Assembly (NCBI RefSeq): GCF_041381155.1
Contig: NC_091145.1
Coordinates: forward strand, 42,125,697 to 42,189,696
Direction: 5' to 3'
Source: Argopecten irradians
Taxonomy: Eukaryota > Mollusca > Bivalvia > Pectinida > Pectinidae
Length of the DNA: 64,000 nt
The position numbers and the translations under genes were made by a program. The notes below the pieces were generated by a model. That model was given only the letters and a program-made list of their open reading frames with translations. It was not told the DNA's origin and did not search any database. Position 1 is the stretch's first letter; each line of letters begins with the position of its first letter. This document shows, piece after piece, positions 48,838 to 60,050 of this stretch.

Positions 48838-49030
48838 TCCCTGATATCTTTCCTATAACCAGCTATATACTCTGTGACCTGTATCACACACTGGAATCAG
48901 TCCCCGATACCTTTCCTATAACCAGCTATATACTCTGTGACCTGTATCACACACTGGAATCAGTCCCCGATACCTTTCCTATAACCAGCTATATGCCTTA
49001 TACTCGGTAACCTGTATCACACACTGGAAC
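48838..49030. repeat. 62-bp repeat at the ORC5 5' end
   Basis: Three copies of CAGTCCCCGATACCTTTCCT + ATAACCAGCTATATACTCTG + TGACCTGTATCACACACTGGAAT, the first starting four bases upstream of the ORC5 ATG. It therefore covers the 5' UTR or core promoter. Confidence 0.9.
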
Positions 49031-49399
49031 TTGACAGTAGTGAATTTTTTATAGACCAATATACATTGGAACTGTTGTTCAGGAGACCTGTAACATTCAA
49101 TTGATTATTATTCTCTTTATTTCCTACAAATCCACAAACATTTCATAAACGGAATAAAACTATTCACATGAGGGCATGCAGCCTTATATTGCCTTTACCT
49201 CAGATTTGTTTTCAGCAGTCATTTAAAAACATTATTTTGATGTACACAGAAATAAACTCTGATTAGCTTATTTTATAACTCTCAGGTCAATAAGCCTTAG
49301 ATAGTAAGTCCAATTTGTATTATCATTAACAGAGATTATGTAGGTTAAACAGAGGAGCCATCAGTGTATGTAGAATGTGTGTATAGATATGGATCCCCC

Positions 49400-49490
49400 A
49401 GAGCTGTGTATTCTATACAGAGCTGTGTATTCTATACAGAGCTGTGTATTCTGAACAGAGCTGTGTATTGAGCTGTGTATTTTACACACA
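49400..49490. repeat. About 20-bp repeat, four to five copies
   Basis: GAGCTGTGTATTCTATACA repeated with small changes, in the intergenic region between the two divergent genes. Confidence 0.85.
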
Positions 49491-50009
49491 GGCTGCATAT
49501 TCTACCAAACTCAGAAGGCAGTCTTCCCATGACTGCAGTAATGGAAGGGTTGCCTTCTGATAGCATTGGCCGAAAGGAATATTATTCAATGAATATATAG
49601 CTTAAAGGAATTTATGAATGGAAGTTTATGAATGAAATGGTTCAAGAGGCCACCACTAGATGCCATTGTAGGGCAATATAGTATACCATATAGATAGCCA
49701 TAATACAAATGCTACGTGTTGTATTAAAAATTAACAGGATAAAATAAATAAACATTGACTAATATTTCTATTGATATCGATACTATACATTCAATTATTT
49801 GTGACAAAACTGCCGGGAATGCATACACGGATTTATTTGTAGGTGATTGTGGACATTATTCATGTTTTATTTTGTTTGTTGTTTTCTCAAATAACGTTAA
49901 CTGTGAACAATGATAATTACAATAACATGACTAACATATAATAAACCAACATCTGTGCTATCACTGCATTGTCATCATCTATACAAGGGTTTGCATATAA
50001 AGCCTTGAC

Positions 50010-50113
50010 CTATAGCAGGTGCTCCAAATCAGTAGTAGTTTGATACACATGTACACGTGCAGTTACTGAGTATATGCGATTGCGTATCAAACTATTTGGA
50101 GCGCTTGCTATAG
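50010..50113. repeat. 104-bp inverted repeat (hairpin)
   Basis: The left arm CTATAGCAGGTGCTCCAAAT pairs with right arm ATTTGGAGCGCTTGCTATAG, with two mismatches that would be G-U pairs in RNA. AGTTTGATAC pairs with GTATCAAACT further in, after a 7-nt bulge. It could be a small MITE or a transcribed hairpin. Confidence 0.75.
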
Positions 50114-50594
50114 AATTATACCGTGTCTTCATGCATGAATTACAAAGTGTATATGTTATATATCCTCCTTACTTAATTACTTCTGTGTAGGACCCATAGA
50201 AAGAATTACCTGCAGCTGATCTTCAAGCCTTTATTTTTCCCACCAAAATGCCAAGATTTAATTCTACTTCCTGTTTCCGGCAAAATATGACCCATGACCT
50301 CTGCATCTATAATGAGCCATGTGGTATTCTTAAAATAGCTCTGGCGGAACAGGTTTATGCATGGCGATGTCAACAACAGGTAAGCGCAGCCAATCGCGAG
50401 ACCGAGGTAGAAACCTGTTCTACCAGTTTGATCGGGCGCTATTTTTAGATTGTATTTCCATTGATAGAGGCTACGAAACGTAGACCTCACCCTCCGTTTA
50501 CAACTGACACACGAGGTCCGATTTCGGCAAGTGGAAGAGACGTCGGGAGACTGTAAATATCGCACAAACAGGTGCGACAGATCCGAGTAGCATC

Positions 50595-51024
50595 ATGACG
50601 TCCGTTATAGATCCGAATGTGTCTAAATTCAACCCAGAGACAGCAAGGGTCTATCATTTTCGTTACATGAGAGAATACCGTGCTATTTGTGCATTATGGG
50701 GTTTGCTTACTATCATCTGGTGTATTTTGAATCTGGTGACATTTATACAGCCTCAGTGGATTGGAGATAGTCCTCAGTCCCCGGGGTACGGTCATCTGGG
50801 CGTGTACGCTAACTGTTACCCCGACCATGGTCGTGGGGAGTATGTGTGTGACGGGTCCCCATTCAGCTGGGATTCCATCCTCAACAACTCCTTCAAAGCT
50901 ACATCATTCTTCGTCGGTGTGTCAGCATTACTGATGCTCATCACTGTGGCTGCTCTTCTCTTCTTCTTCTGCTTCAAGAAAACCCTGGTCTTCTACTTGT
51001 GTGGAATTATGGAAATCATTTCGG
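50595..51024 (+). CDS. LHFPL-like exon 1
   Basis: 143 codons plus one base, from MTSVIDPNVSKF through most of membrane segment 3 (IMEIIS). The donor is TTCGG|GTATAA, phase 1. Reading on past the donor gives a stop at 51056. Confidence 0.93.
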
Positions 51025-54000
51025 GTATAACAAGATTTAATCATTTATTATTTTAAGTTGGTCGTATCTGTGTATCCGACTATAGTTACACTGTCATAAC
51101 AAAATATTTTACTCTCATTAATCGCAATAAATTAATGAAAAGATGATAATTAATTTTAATGAAAGTGTCTACCTTTATTAAATGATATCATTTAAAAATC
51201 CACATACATATACACGAATAATAATATGCAATATGATTGATTTAAAATAAAAACAAATGAATTATGTCCCCTTGATATGTGGTACACAATGTAATTCCAT
51301 TGAAGCACAGCAAATTTTAAAAATAAATAACTAAAATATTATTTTAAAAACCCTGATGTAATAAATCTAAATATTCACTTTGTACTATATGTACATGGTC
51401 CAATGTTTGAGTTAAAAGAAAACAATAAACAGCAATATATTAATGATTGTGACTTTCTGACATTAATTGTCATTCATTAAAAAATAGGCCTATCAAATAT
51501 ATTTTAGATAGCAGTACAATAAACATAAAATGTAACAAAATGCTAGTTCAGTTCTTCAGCCCCTCGCACTATTCAATAGAACACTCTTAATCGAACAGTG
51601 TTCCATATAATTACCCAACCACTCTGTGCTCCATCCCTCCCCCTCCACTACCCAATACAAACATCCCCTATAATAACCCAACCACTCTGTGATCCATTCC
51701 TCCCCCACTACCCAATACAAACATCCCCTATAATAACCCAACCACTCTGTGCTCCATCCCTCCCTCCACTACCCAATACAAACATCCCCTATAATAACCC
51801 AACCACTCTGTGATCCATTCCTCCCCCATACCCAATACAAACATCCCCTATAATAACCAACCACTCTGCCCATCCCCCCTCCACTACCCAATACAAACAT
51901 CCCCTATAATAACCCAACCACTCTGTGATCCATTCCTCCCCCCCACTACCCAATACAAGCATCCCCTAAAATAACCCAACTCTCTGTGCTCCATCCCCCT
52001 CCACTACCCAATACAAACATCCCCTATAATAACCCAACCACTCTGTGATCATTCCTCCCCCACTACCCAATACAAACATCCCCTATAATAACCCAACCAC
52101 TCTGTGATCATTCCTCCCCCCACTACCCAATACAAACATCCCCTATAATAACCCAACCACTCTGTGCTCCATCCCCCCCTCCACTACCCAATACAAGCAT
52201 CCCCTAAAATAACCCAACTCCTCTGTGCTCCATCCCCCCTCCACTACCCAATACAAGCATCCCCTAAAATAACCCAACTCCTCTGTGCTCCATCCCCCCT
52301 CCACTACCCAATACAAACATCCCCTATAATAACCCAACCACTCTGTGATCATTCCTCCCCCCACTACCCAATACAAACATCCCCTAAAATAACCCAACCA
52401 CTCTGTGATCATTCCTCCCCCCACTACCCAATACAAACATCCCCTATAATAACCCAACCACTCTGTGCTCCATCCCCCCACTACCCAATACAAGCATCCC
52501 CTAAAATAACCCAACTCCTCTGTGCTCCATCCCCCCTCCACTACCCAATACAAACATCCCCTATAATAACCCAACCACTCTGTGATCATTCCTCCCCCCA
52601 CTACCCAATACAAACATCCCCTATAATAACCCAACCACTCTGTGATCCATTCCTCCCCCCACTACCCAATACAAACATCCCCTATAATAACCCAACCACT
52701 CTGTGCTCCATCCCTCCCCCACTACCCAATACAAACATCCCCTATAATAACCCAACCACTCTGTGATCCATTCCTCCCCCACTACCCAATACAAACATCC
52801 CCTATAATAACCCAACCACTCTGTGCTCCATCCCTCCCCCCACTACCCAATAAACACCCCAATAACCAACCACTCTTGATCATCCCCCACTACCCAATAC
52901 AACTCCCTAAATAACCCAACCACTCTGTGATCCATCCCCCCCCCCACTACCCAATACAAACATCCCCTATAATAACCCAACCACTCTGTGATCATTCCCC
53001 CCCACTACCCAATACAAACATCCCCTATAATAACCCAACCACTCTGTGATCATTCCTCCCCCCACTACCCAATACAAACATCCCCTATAATAACCCAACC
53101 ACTCTGTGCTCCATCCCCCCCCCCACTACCCAATACAAACATCCCCTATAATAACCCAACCACTCTGTGCTCCATCCCCCCCTCCACTACCCAATACAAA
53201 CATCCCCTATAATAACCCAACCACTCTGTGCTCCATCCCCCCTCCACTACCCAATACAAACATCCCCTATAATAACCCAACCACTCTGTGCTCCATCCCT
53301 CCTCCCCCCACTACCCAATACAAACATCCCCTATAATAACCCAACCACTCTGTGATCATTCCTCCCCCCACTACCCAATACAAACATCCCCTATAATAAC
53401 CCAACCACTCTGTGCTCCATCCCTCCCCCCACTACCCAATACAAACATCCCCTATAATAACCCAACCACTCTGTGCTCCATCCCCCCTCCACTACCCAAT
53501 ACAAACATCCCCTATAATAACCCAACCACTCTGTGATCATCCTCCCCCCACTACCCAATACAAACATCCCCTATAATAACCCAACCACTCTGTGATCCAT
53601 TCCTCCCCCACTACCCAATACAAACATCCCCTATAATAACCCAACCACTCTGTGCTCCATCCCTCCCCCCACTACCCAATACAAACATCCCCTATAATAA
53701 CCCAACCACTCTCTGCTTCACCCCTACCCCTCCACTACCTAATACAAACATCCCCTATAATAACCCAACCACTCTGTGATCATTCCTCCCCCCACTACCC
53801 AATACAAACATCCCCTATAATAACCCAACCACTCTGTGATCATTCCTCCCCCCACTACCCAATACAAACTTTCCCTATAATAACCCAACCACTCTCTGCT
53901 CCATCCCTCCCCCCACTACCCAATACAAACATCCCCTATAATAACCCAACCACTCTGTGCTCCATCCCCCCCTCCACTACCCAATACAAACATCCCCTAT

Positions 54001-57000
54001 AATAACCCAACCACTCTGTGATCCATTCCTCCCCCTCCACTACCCAATACAAACATCCCCTATAATAACCCAACCACTCTGTGCTCCATCCCCCCTCCAC
54101 TACCCAATACAAACATCCCCTATAATAACCCAACCACTCTGTGCTCCATCCCCCCTCCACTACCAAATACAAACATCCCCTATAATAACCCAACCACTCT
54201 GTGCTCCATCCCTCCGCCCCCCACTACCCAATACAAACATCCCCTATAATAACCCAACCACTCTGTGCTACATCCCCCCTCCACTACCCAATACAAACAT
54301 CCCCTATAACAACCCACTACTCTGTGCTCCATCCCTCCCTCCACTACCCAATACAAACATCCCCTATAATAACCCAACCACTCTGTGCTTCATCCATCCC
54401 CTCCACTATCCAATACAAACATCCCCTATAATAACCCAACCACTCTGTGCTCCATCCCCTCCCCCCACTACCCAATACAAACATCCCCTATAATAACCCA
54501 ACCACTCTGTGCTCCATCCATCCCCTCCACTATCCAATACAAACATCCCCTATAATAACCCAACCACTCTGTGCTCCATCCATCCCCTCCACTACCCAAT
54601 ACAAACATCACCTATAATAACCCAACCACTCTGTGCTTCATCCATCCCCTCCACTATCCAATACAAACATCCCCTATAATAACCCAACCACTCTGTGCTC
54701 CATCCCTCCCCCCACTACCCAATACAAACATCCCCTATAATAACCCAACCACTCTGTGCTCCATCCATCCCCTCCACTATCCAATACAAACATCCCCTAT
54801 AATAACCCAACCACTCTGTGCTCCATCCATCCCCTCCACTACCCAATACAAACATCACCTATAATAACCCAACTCCTCTGTGCTCCATCCCCCCCCCTCC
54901 ACTACCCAATACAAACATCCCCTATAATAACCCAACTACTCTGTGCTCAATCCCTCCCCCAACTACCCAATACTGAGCCCCTCACTCTACTTTTAAAATA
55001 CATTAGCACCTGCTAATAACACATCCACCCAGTTCTCTCATTAAACTCCCCAAAACAATATACTAACATATGTATACCCCCTTCATGACAATGACACACA
55101 TCACCCAAATGGGTCTGATCACTTCTCAAGAGGCTCTTTAAAATGATGAGCCCCTTTATAATAACATGACCATTCCTCCAAACGCCTTTCCCTCCATTAG
55201 CCAATACAAACAAAATCATAACCCCTTCCCCTCTTGACTATAGCCAACACAAACATCCTCCTAATAAGATCAGTATTTGTCCCATTTGATTCATTTGAGT
55301 CCACATTATCACCCCCTAAAATGAAATATGAGGGATGCCATTGAGGAGACTTTGGTATCCTATAGTTACAACTTTGTGTCCCTCCACCGTGTGTATGGTG
55401 GAAGTTCTATATTGTTTGACCTGCATCAGCTAGTCCTTGAAGGCTTGACTTTATAATGACTAATTACAGCACACATTAAAATTTGATTATATTATTACTC
55501 TTTTATATAACATTATACCTAATCAAATTGATTTCATATTTTGATTATCTATATATGTCAATATACATGCTATTTTGTTGGCTCAGTAAATACACACAGC
55601 TATATAATTTGGTGCTTAAAATCAAATAAGACAGTGTTTTAAGGGTCTTGATCATGAGTACCAATCTCAAAATACAAACAGCAGACAATCTACAGTTTTA
55701 ATGTCAATAAACAGACAATTGTTTGATGCTTTGGACATTTAGATACACTTATGTATACATGTTGTTTCTACATGCAGTTCTATATATGAGAGCAATTACA
55801 ATTCCAAAGGAAGTTATCAACAAATGTAGAAGAGGTTCTAGATGTGTTGTCAAGAAATTGAAAATGTAACCTTTAATTGATTATGTTATAAAACTTGTAT
55901 TTTAAGGGTATTCTAGCAGTGGCGTAGCGCCCTTGCATGCTTGAGCATGCAAAAAATGATCTTTTGCATGGCCTGTGACTTACAAAGATTATATACTGAC
56001 TATTTCAGCCCTATTTATGTCCTGGTCTGTGACTTACTAAGATTACACTGACTTTTTCAACCCTGTGTATGTTCCTGGTCTGTGACTTACTAAGATTATA
56101 TACTGACTATTTCAGCCCTGTTTATGTTCCTGGCCTGTGACTTACTAAGATTATACTGACTGTTTCTGCCCTGTTTATGTTCCTGGCCTATGACTTACTA
56201 AGATTATACTGACTGTTTCTGCCCTGTTTATGTTCCTGGCCTGTGACTTACTAAGATTATACTGACTGTTTCTGCCCTGTTTATGTTCCTGGCCTATTAC
56301 TGACTATTTTAGCTCTATTTATGTTCCTGGCCTGTGACTTGCTAAGATTATACTGACTATTTCAGCACTTTTTATGTTGTTGGTCTGTGATTTACTAAGA
56401 TCATACCTACTATTTTAGCGCTATTTATGTTCCTGGCCTGTGACTTACTATGATTATACTGACTTTTTTCAGCACTATTTATGTTCCTGGCCTGTGACTT
56501 ACTAAGATTCTACTGACTATTTCAGCCCTGTTTATGTTCCTGGTCTGTGACTTACTAAGATTATACCTGTACTGACTATTTCAGCCCTGTTTATGTTCCT
56601 GGCCTGTGACGTACTAAGATTATACTATTTCAGCCCTGTTTATGTTGTTAGTATGTGACTTACTAAGATTTTACCGACTATTTCAGCCCTGTTTATGTTC
56701 CCGGCCTATGAATTACTAAGATTATACTGACTATTTCAGCCCTGTTTATGTTCCTGGCCTGTGACTTACTAAGAATATAATAACTATTTCAGCATTATTT
56801 ATGTTCCTGGTCTGTGATTTACTAATATTATACTGACTATTTCAGCCCTGTTTATGTTGTTGGTCTGTGATTTACTAAGATTATACCTGTACTGACTATT
56901 TCAGCCTTATTTATGTTCCTGGCCTGTGACTTACTAAGATTATATACTGACTATTTCAGCCCTCTTTATGTTGTTGGCATGTGACTCACTAAGATTATAC

Positions 57001-57961
57001 TGACTATTTCAGCCCTGTTTATGTTCCTGGTCTATGGTTTACTAAGATTATACTGACTATTTCAGCCTTATTTATGTTCCTGGTCTATGATTTACTAAGA
57101 TTATACTGACTATTTCAGCCTTATTTATGTTCCTGGCCTGTGACTTACTAAGATTATACTGACTATTTCAGCCCTGTTTATGTTCCTGGCCTGTGACTTA
57201 CTAAGATTATACTGACTATTTCAGCCCTCTTTATGTTGTTGGCATGTGACTCACTAAGATTATACTGACTGTTTCAGCACTGTTTATGTTCCTGGCCTGC
57301 GTGATTTACCCGAGTGGATGGAATCAGCCCGAGGTAAAGACTATCTGTGGTGACATGGCGGGTGAATACCGCCTCGGGGAGTGTGGTGTCCGCTGGGGCT
57401 ACATACTCGCCATCCTTGGTATATTTGATGCAGCCTTCCTTGCTGTCCTTGCTTTTCTCCTAGCCACAAAACGTGCCAAGCTGGAGATGTACTCGACGAC
57501 AGGAACAGTGACCAAGTGTGAGTATAATTCTGATACTATCTTTTATTCAATAGCAGGAACATCAGATGGAATATCTATAGCTTTACAAACATTACCACTT
57601 TAATGAAAGCAGGAAAATTTATCTGGTGAGATGGTTTTACAAAATACCAATAAATTTAATGAAAGCAGAACCTCTAGAAAACTTTATCGTGTTCTATTCA
57701 GTACATTTCTAAGAGATCTGTTTTTCAGGAGAATATAAGATGATTCAGTGTAGACTCGTAGAAAACTTGACTTTGTTCTATACATGTATTTTATTTCGGA
57801 TTCTCACTTGAATATATATTGTTAATATGTTCGTGATTACAGCGGAGCTGAATGGTTACTCTGGTGACACTCTTTCCAAGCATTCCATACCAATCCAGCC
57901 TGTGGTGGCCGTTCCAGACTCTCAGTACGGTGGGACTCGACGCGGTGACTTTACCCTGTGA
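50595..57961 (+). CDS. LHFPL-family tetraspan membrane protein, 3 exons
   Basis: Three exons (50595-51024, 57278-57517, 57843-57961) join in frame to 262 residues. Membrane segments: about 31-52 (ALWGLLTIIWCILNLVTFIQ), 109-133 (FFVGVSALLMLITVAALLFF), 137-160 (LVFYLCGIMEIISALFMFLA) and about 190-212 (WGYILAILGIFDAAFLAVLA). The first loop has the family pattern FIQPQWIGD and paired cysteines (YANCYPD, EYVCDG). The second has YPSGW and CGDMAGEYRLGECGVRW, typical of LHFPL proteins. It looks closest to the LHFPL3/4/5 (TMHS) group, whose vertebrate members work with hair-cell channels or GABA-A receptors; the molluscan role is not known. Start ATG follows AGCATC. The array before exon 2 repeats its acceptor. 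Confidence 0.92.
51025..51597. other. Start of LHFPL-like intron 1
   Basis: AT-rich single-copy intron, no feature recognised. Confidence 0.6.
51598..54985. repeat. 60-bp minisatellite in LHFPL-like intron 1
   Basis: About 56 copies of CTCTGTGCTCCATCCCCCCT + CCACTACCCAATACAAACAT + CCCCTATAATAACCCAACCA, very C-rich on this strand. The length of the C run varies (CTCCCCC to CCCCCCCCC). Open frames on both strands are by-products. Copies around 52850-52920 are ragged. Confidence 0.96.
54986..55955. other. Middle of LHFPL-like intron 1
   Basis: Mostly single-copy. At 55918-55960 is CAGTGGCGTAGCGCCC followed by the hairpin GCATGCTTGAGCATGC; the first motif resembles ends of DNA transposons, but no matching second end is seen. 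Confidence 0.45.
55956..57277 (+). repeat. 53-bp array seeded at the LHFPL-like exon 2 acceptor
   Basis: About 25 copies of CTGACTATTTCAG|CCCTGTTTATGTTCCTGGCC + TGTGACTTACTAAGATTATA. The 22 nt after TTTCAG match the start of exon 2, including the phase (G|CC for G|CA, both Ala). Each unit also has TACTAAG and CTGAC, both good branch-point sequences. Several copies vary (TGTTGTTGG for TGTTCCTGG). Confidence 0.95.
57278..57517 (+). CDS. LHFPL-like exon 2
   Basis: 240 nt, starting LFMFLACVIYPSGWN after the split Ala codon (G|CA), through the fourth membrane segment to GTVTK. Acceptor TTTCAG|CACTG, donor CAAGT|GTGAGT, phase 1. The preceding array carries about 25 earlier copies of the acceptor. 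Confidence 0.94.
57518..57842 (+). other. LHFPL-like intron 2
   Basis: A 325-bp intron with no feature beyond the splice sites. Confidence 0.8.
57843..57961 (+). CDS. LHFPL-like exon 3
   Basis: 119 nt, the cytoplasmic tail from ELNGYSGDTLSKHS to GGTRRGDFTL and TGA. Acceptor ATTACAG|CGGAGC; split Ser codon T|CG. The end FTL could be a PDZ-type tail, which is an inference. Confidence 0.88.
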
Positions 57962-58377
57962 TTCTGTTGGACTGTATAAATTATCTCTGCCAACATACTT
58001 GCTGCTATATGTAACTGAGGTGAAGCTGGTGATCAAATGTACAGCTGTATAATTCAATATCCTCAGTAAAATCAATAATAAGTATCTATACTGAAATGTT
58101 CCACACCATACAACTGATCATGGCCCAGAGTGAGGATCCCAGCGATGGAACAAAAGTCATGTTTATGTGATGTAGATACAAGCTTGCACTATATTTCTTT
58201 GCATAGATTGAGCATGAGCACTTAATAGAAAAAAAAAAGATAATTTTCTATATGCATGTATTAAAAAGCTTTGAATAGAATGAGTGTCAAGATAATTGAC
58301 AATTTTCAAATTACCTGGTACTGTTTTCAGATTGATGATTTATTTCTCTATTCTGTAAGTAAACCAGCCTTAAGCAT

Positions 58378-58383
58378 AATAAA
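58378..58383 (+). terminator. Candidate poly(A) signal of the LHFPL-like gene
   Basis: AATAAA about 420 bp after the stop codon. Motif and position only. Confidence 0.45.
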
Positions 58384-59740
58384 AAGTTTCCATACATCCC
58401 AGACAGGCCAGATGGGATACTAGTGTCGTGATAAAGCTTTTCTCTCATATGTGAGAAATAGAATCTATATATATATATATTTTTTTTTTTTGTGAGAAAT
58501 AGAATCTATATTTTTTGTGAGAAATAGAATCTATAATCTTTTTGTGAGGAATAGAATCTGTAACTGCAGATTTGTGTATTTGAGTGATGTGAGGCATAAT
58601 ATATCAAATTGTATAGGAGGCCCAATGAGGATAGGAAATCAGTGATTGTTACAGACAGTAGTAAGAAACATAATGACGTCAGACTTCTGATTATTACATA
58701 GGTAAAATTAGCAGTTCATCCACATCCTCTCAATGTCACAAACTGGTTCTGAACCTGTTGTAGAATTTTCTCATTCATTCCTGACAGAACTCTTCTAATT
58801 CTGGACATGTCATCACTGATCTTCAGGAGTATGAGATCTATATCATGGGTACAGTATTATGTAGATTTTTTTTCTAGAATGTATTGTTTAAAATGTTTAC
58901 CGACACAACGATGAATTTAACCTCTGCCAGTCTATGCTCTCTGATATTATTCAGTCAATGTACATAAGTCTGTCCAAGGCTAGCAGTATGGCTAATTGTA
59001 CAAAACAGAAATATCACCTTTTGAAAAATATTTGATACATGTACTTGAAGTAGAGATTATGTCTCATTAAGTATCTATATCACCCTGTCTCTTTGGAAAT
59101 ATAGTGACATGTATGATATTACTGATTTATAAATGTTGTACTTTTATATACTAGGACTGGACATAATGAGGTTTCTATAGTCTCACTCAAACATTACTCA
59201 ATACATGTACCCTTAAGTTGTGTGAGTGTATTTTAATGTATGTTTTACCAGTTTAGCTCATAAACTACGAAGCTATATACACAATGAATTATGTATATAT
59301 ATATATATATTATTATCATTCATATATCCATAATGAACTACTAGAAAATGGTATCAAGTTTTTTTGGTTAAATTTATTAATGCGATATATTTTTCAAAGG
59401 AAACGGGGGGGAAAAATAGGAATCGTATATCCCAATGATAAAATTTACTCATAGGAAGAAAATTGAAATCTGGAATTCCATGTTTATTACCGGCATTAAT
59501 GCTCAGATACACATATGGGAAATGTGGTGAAAATCAATTCTTTTCAAAGTAGGAGATTGGATAATGTGATATCATATATTTGATGTGATTTTTTTAAAAA
59601 TCTTTTTGTATATAAGAAAAATAAAATAAAATAATATACCATTTTCCAAAACTTGTGTAAGACTTTTTTTCAGTCTTTTTATATCACCTTCAATGTCACT
59701 TCATGTTATACAAAAGGATTGTCCAACAAGGCCTTGAACT
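58384..59740. other. Intergenic sequence
   Basis: AT-rich with short simple repeats: GTGAGAAATAGAATCTATA about four times at 58440-58560, and (TA)n at 59290-59312. No gene recognised. Confidence 0.6.
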
Positions 59741-59744
59741 CAAC

Positions 59745-60050
59745 CTTGGTTTGATGACTTGTCGGATTATTGGTTGACCTTTACCCGGAGACTTTAAGTC
59801 ATTGACCTTTGCTCCTGTGACTTGATAAAGGTCTTGACCTTTGCCTTGTGCCTAATAAAGGTCTTTACCTTTGTTCTGTTACTTGTAAGTCCTTGACCTT
59901 TGCTCTGTGGCTTGATAAAGGTCTTGAACTTTGTCCTGTGACTTGTAAGTTCTTGACCTTTGCCCATTGGCTTTATAAAGGTCTTGACCTTTGTCATGTT
60001 ACTTTTATGTTCTAGACCTTTGCCCTGTAACTTGATGAATTCCACATTTT
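59745..60050. repeat. About 60-bp degenerate repeat with TGACC motifs
   Basis: About five copies built from two related halves: TGACTTGATAAAGGTCTTGA + CCTTTGCCCTG and TGACTTGTAAGTCCTTGACC + TTTGC. The symmetric AAAGGTCTTGACCTTT occurs in most copies. Confidence 0.85.

Larger units (their letters stand above)
49031..50594. promoter_or_regulatory. Divergent intergenic region ORC5 / LHFPL-like
   Basis: The two start codons are 1.76 kb apart and point away from each other, so promoters of both genes should lie here. The stretch near 50200-50594 is less AT-rich and includes the probable 5' UTR of the plus-strand gene. No clear TATA box is assigned. Small open frames on both strands here (50206-50565, 50248-50448) are not gene-like. 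Confidence 0.5.

Noticed and set aside
50206..50565. 119-residue minus-strand frame opposite the LHFPL-like 5' region
   Set aside because: No recognisable domain, and it lies over the probable promoter and 5' UTR of the plus-strand gene.
51556..55016. Frames such as HYPIQTSPIITQPLCAPS
   Set aside because: By-product of the 60-bp intronic array; complementary frames are open on the minus strand as well.
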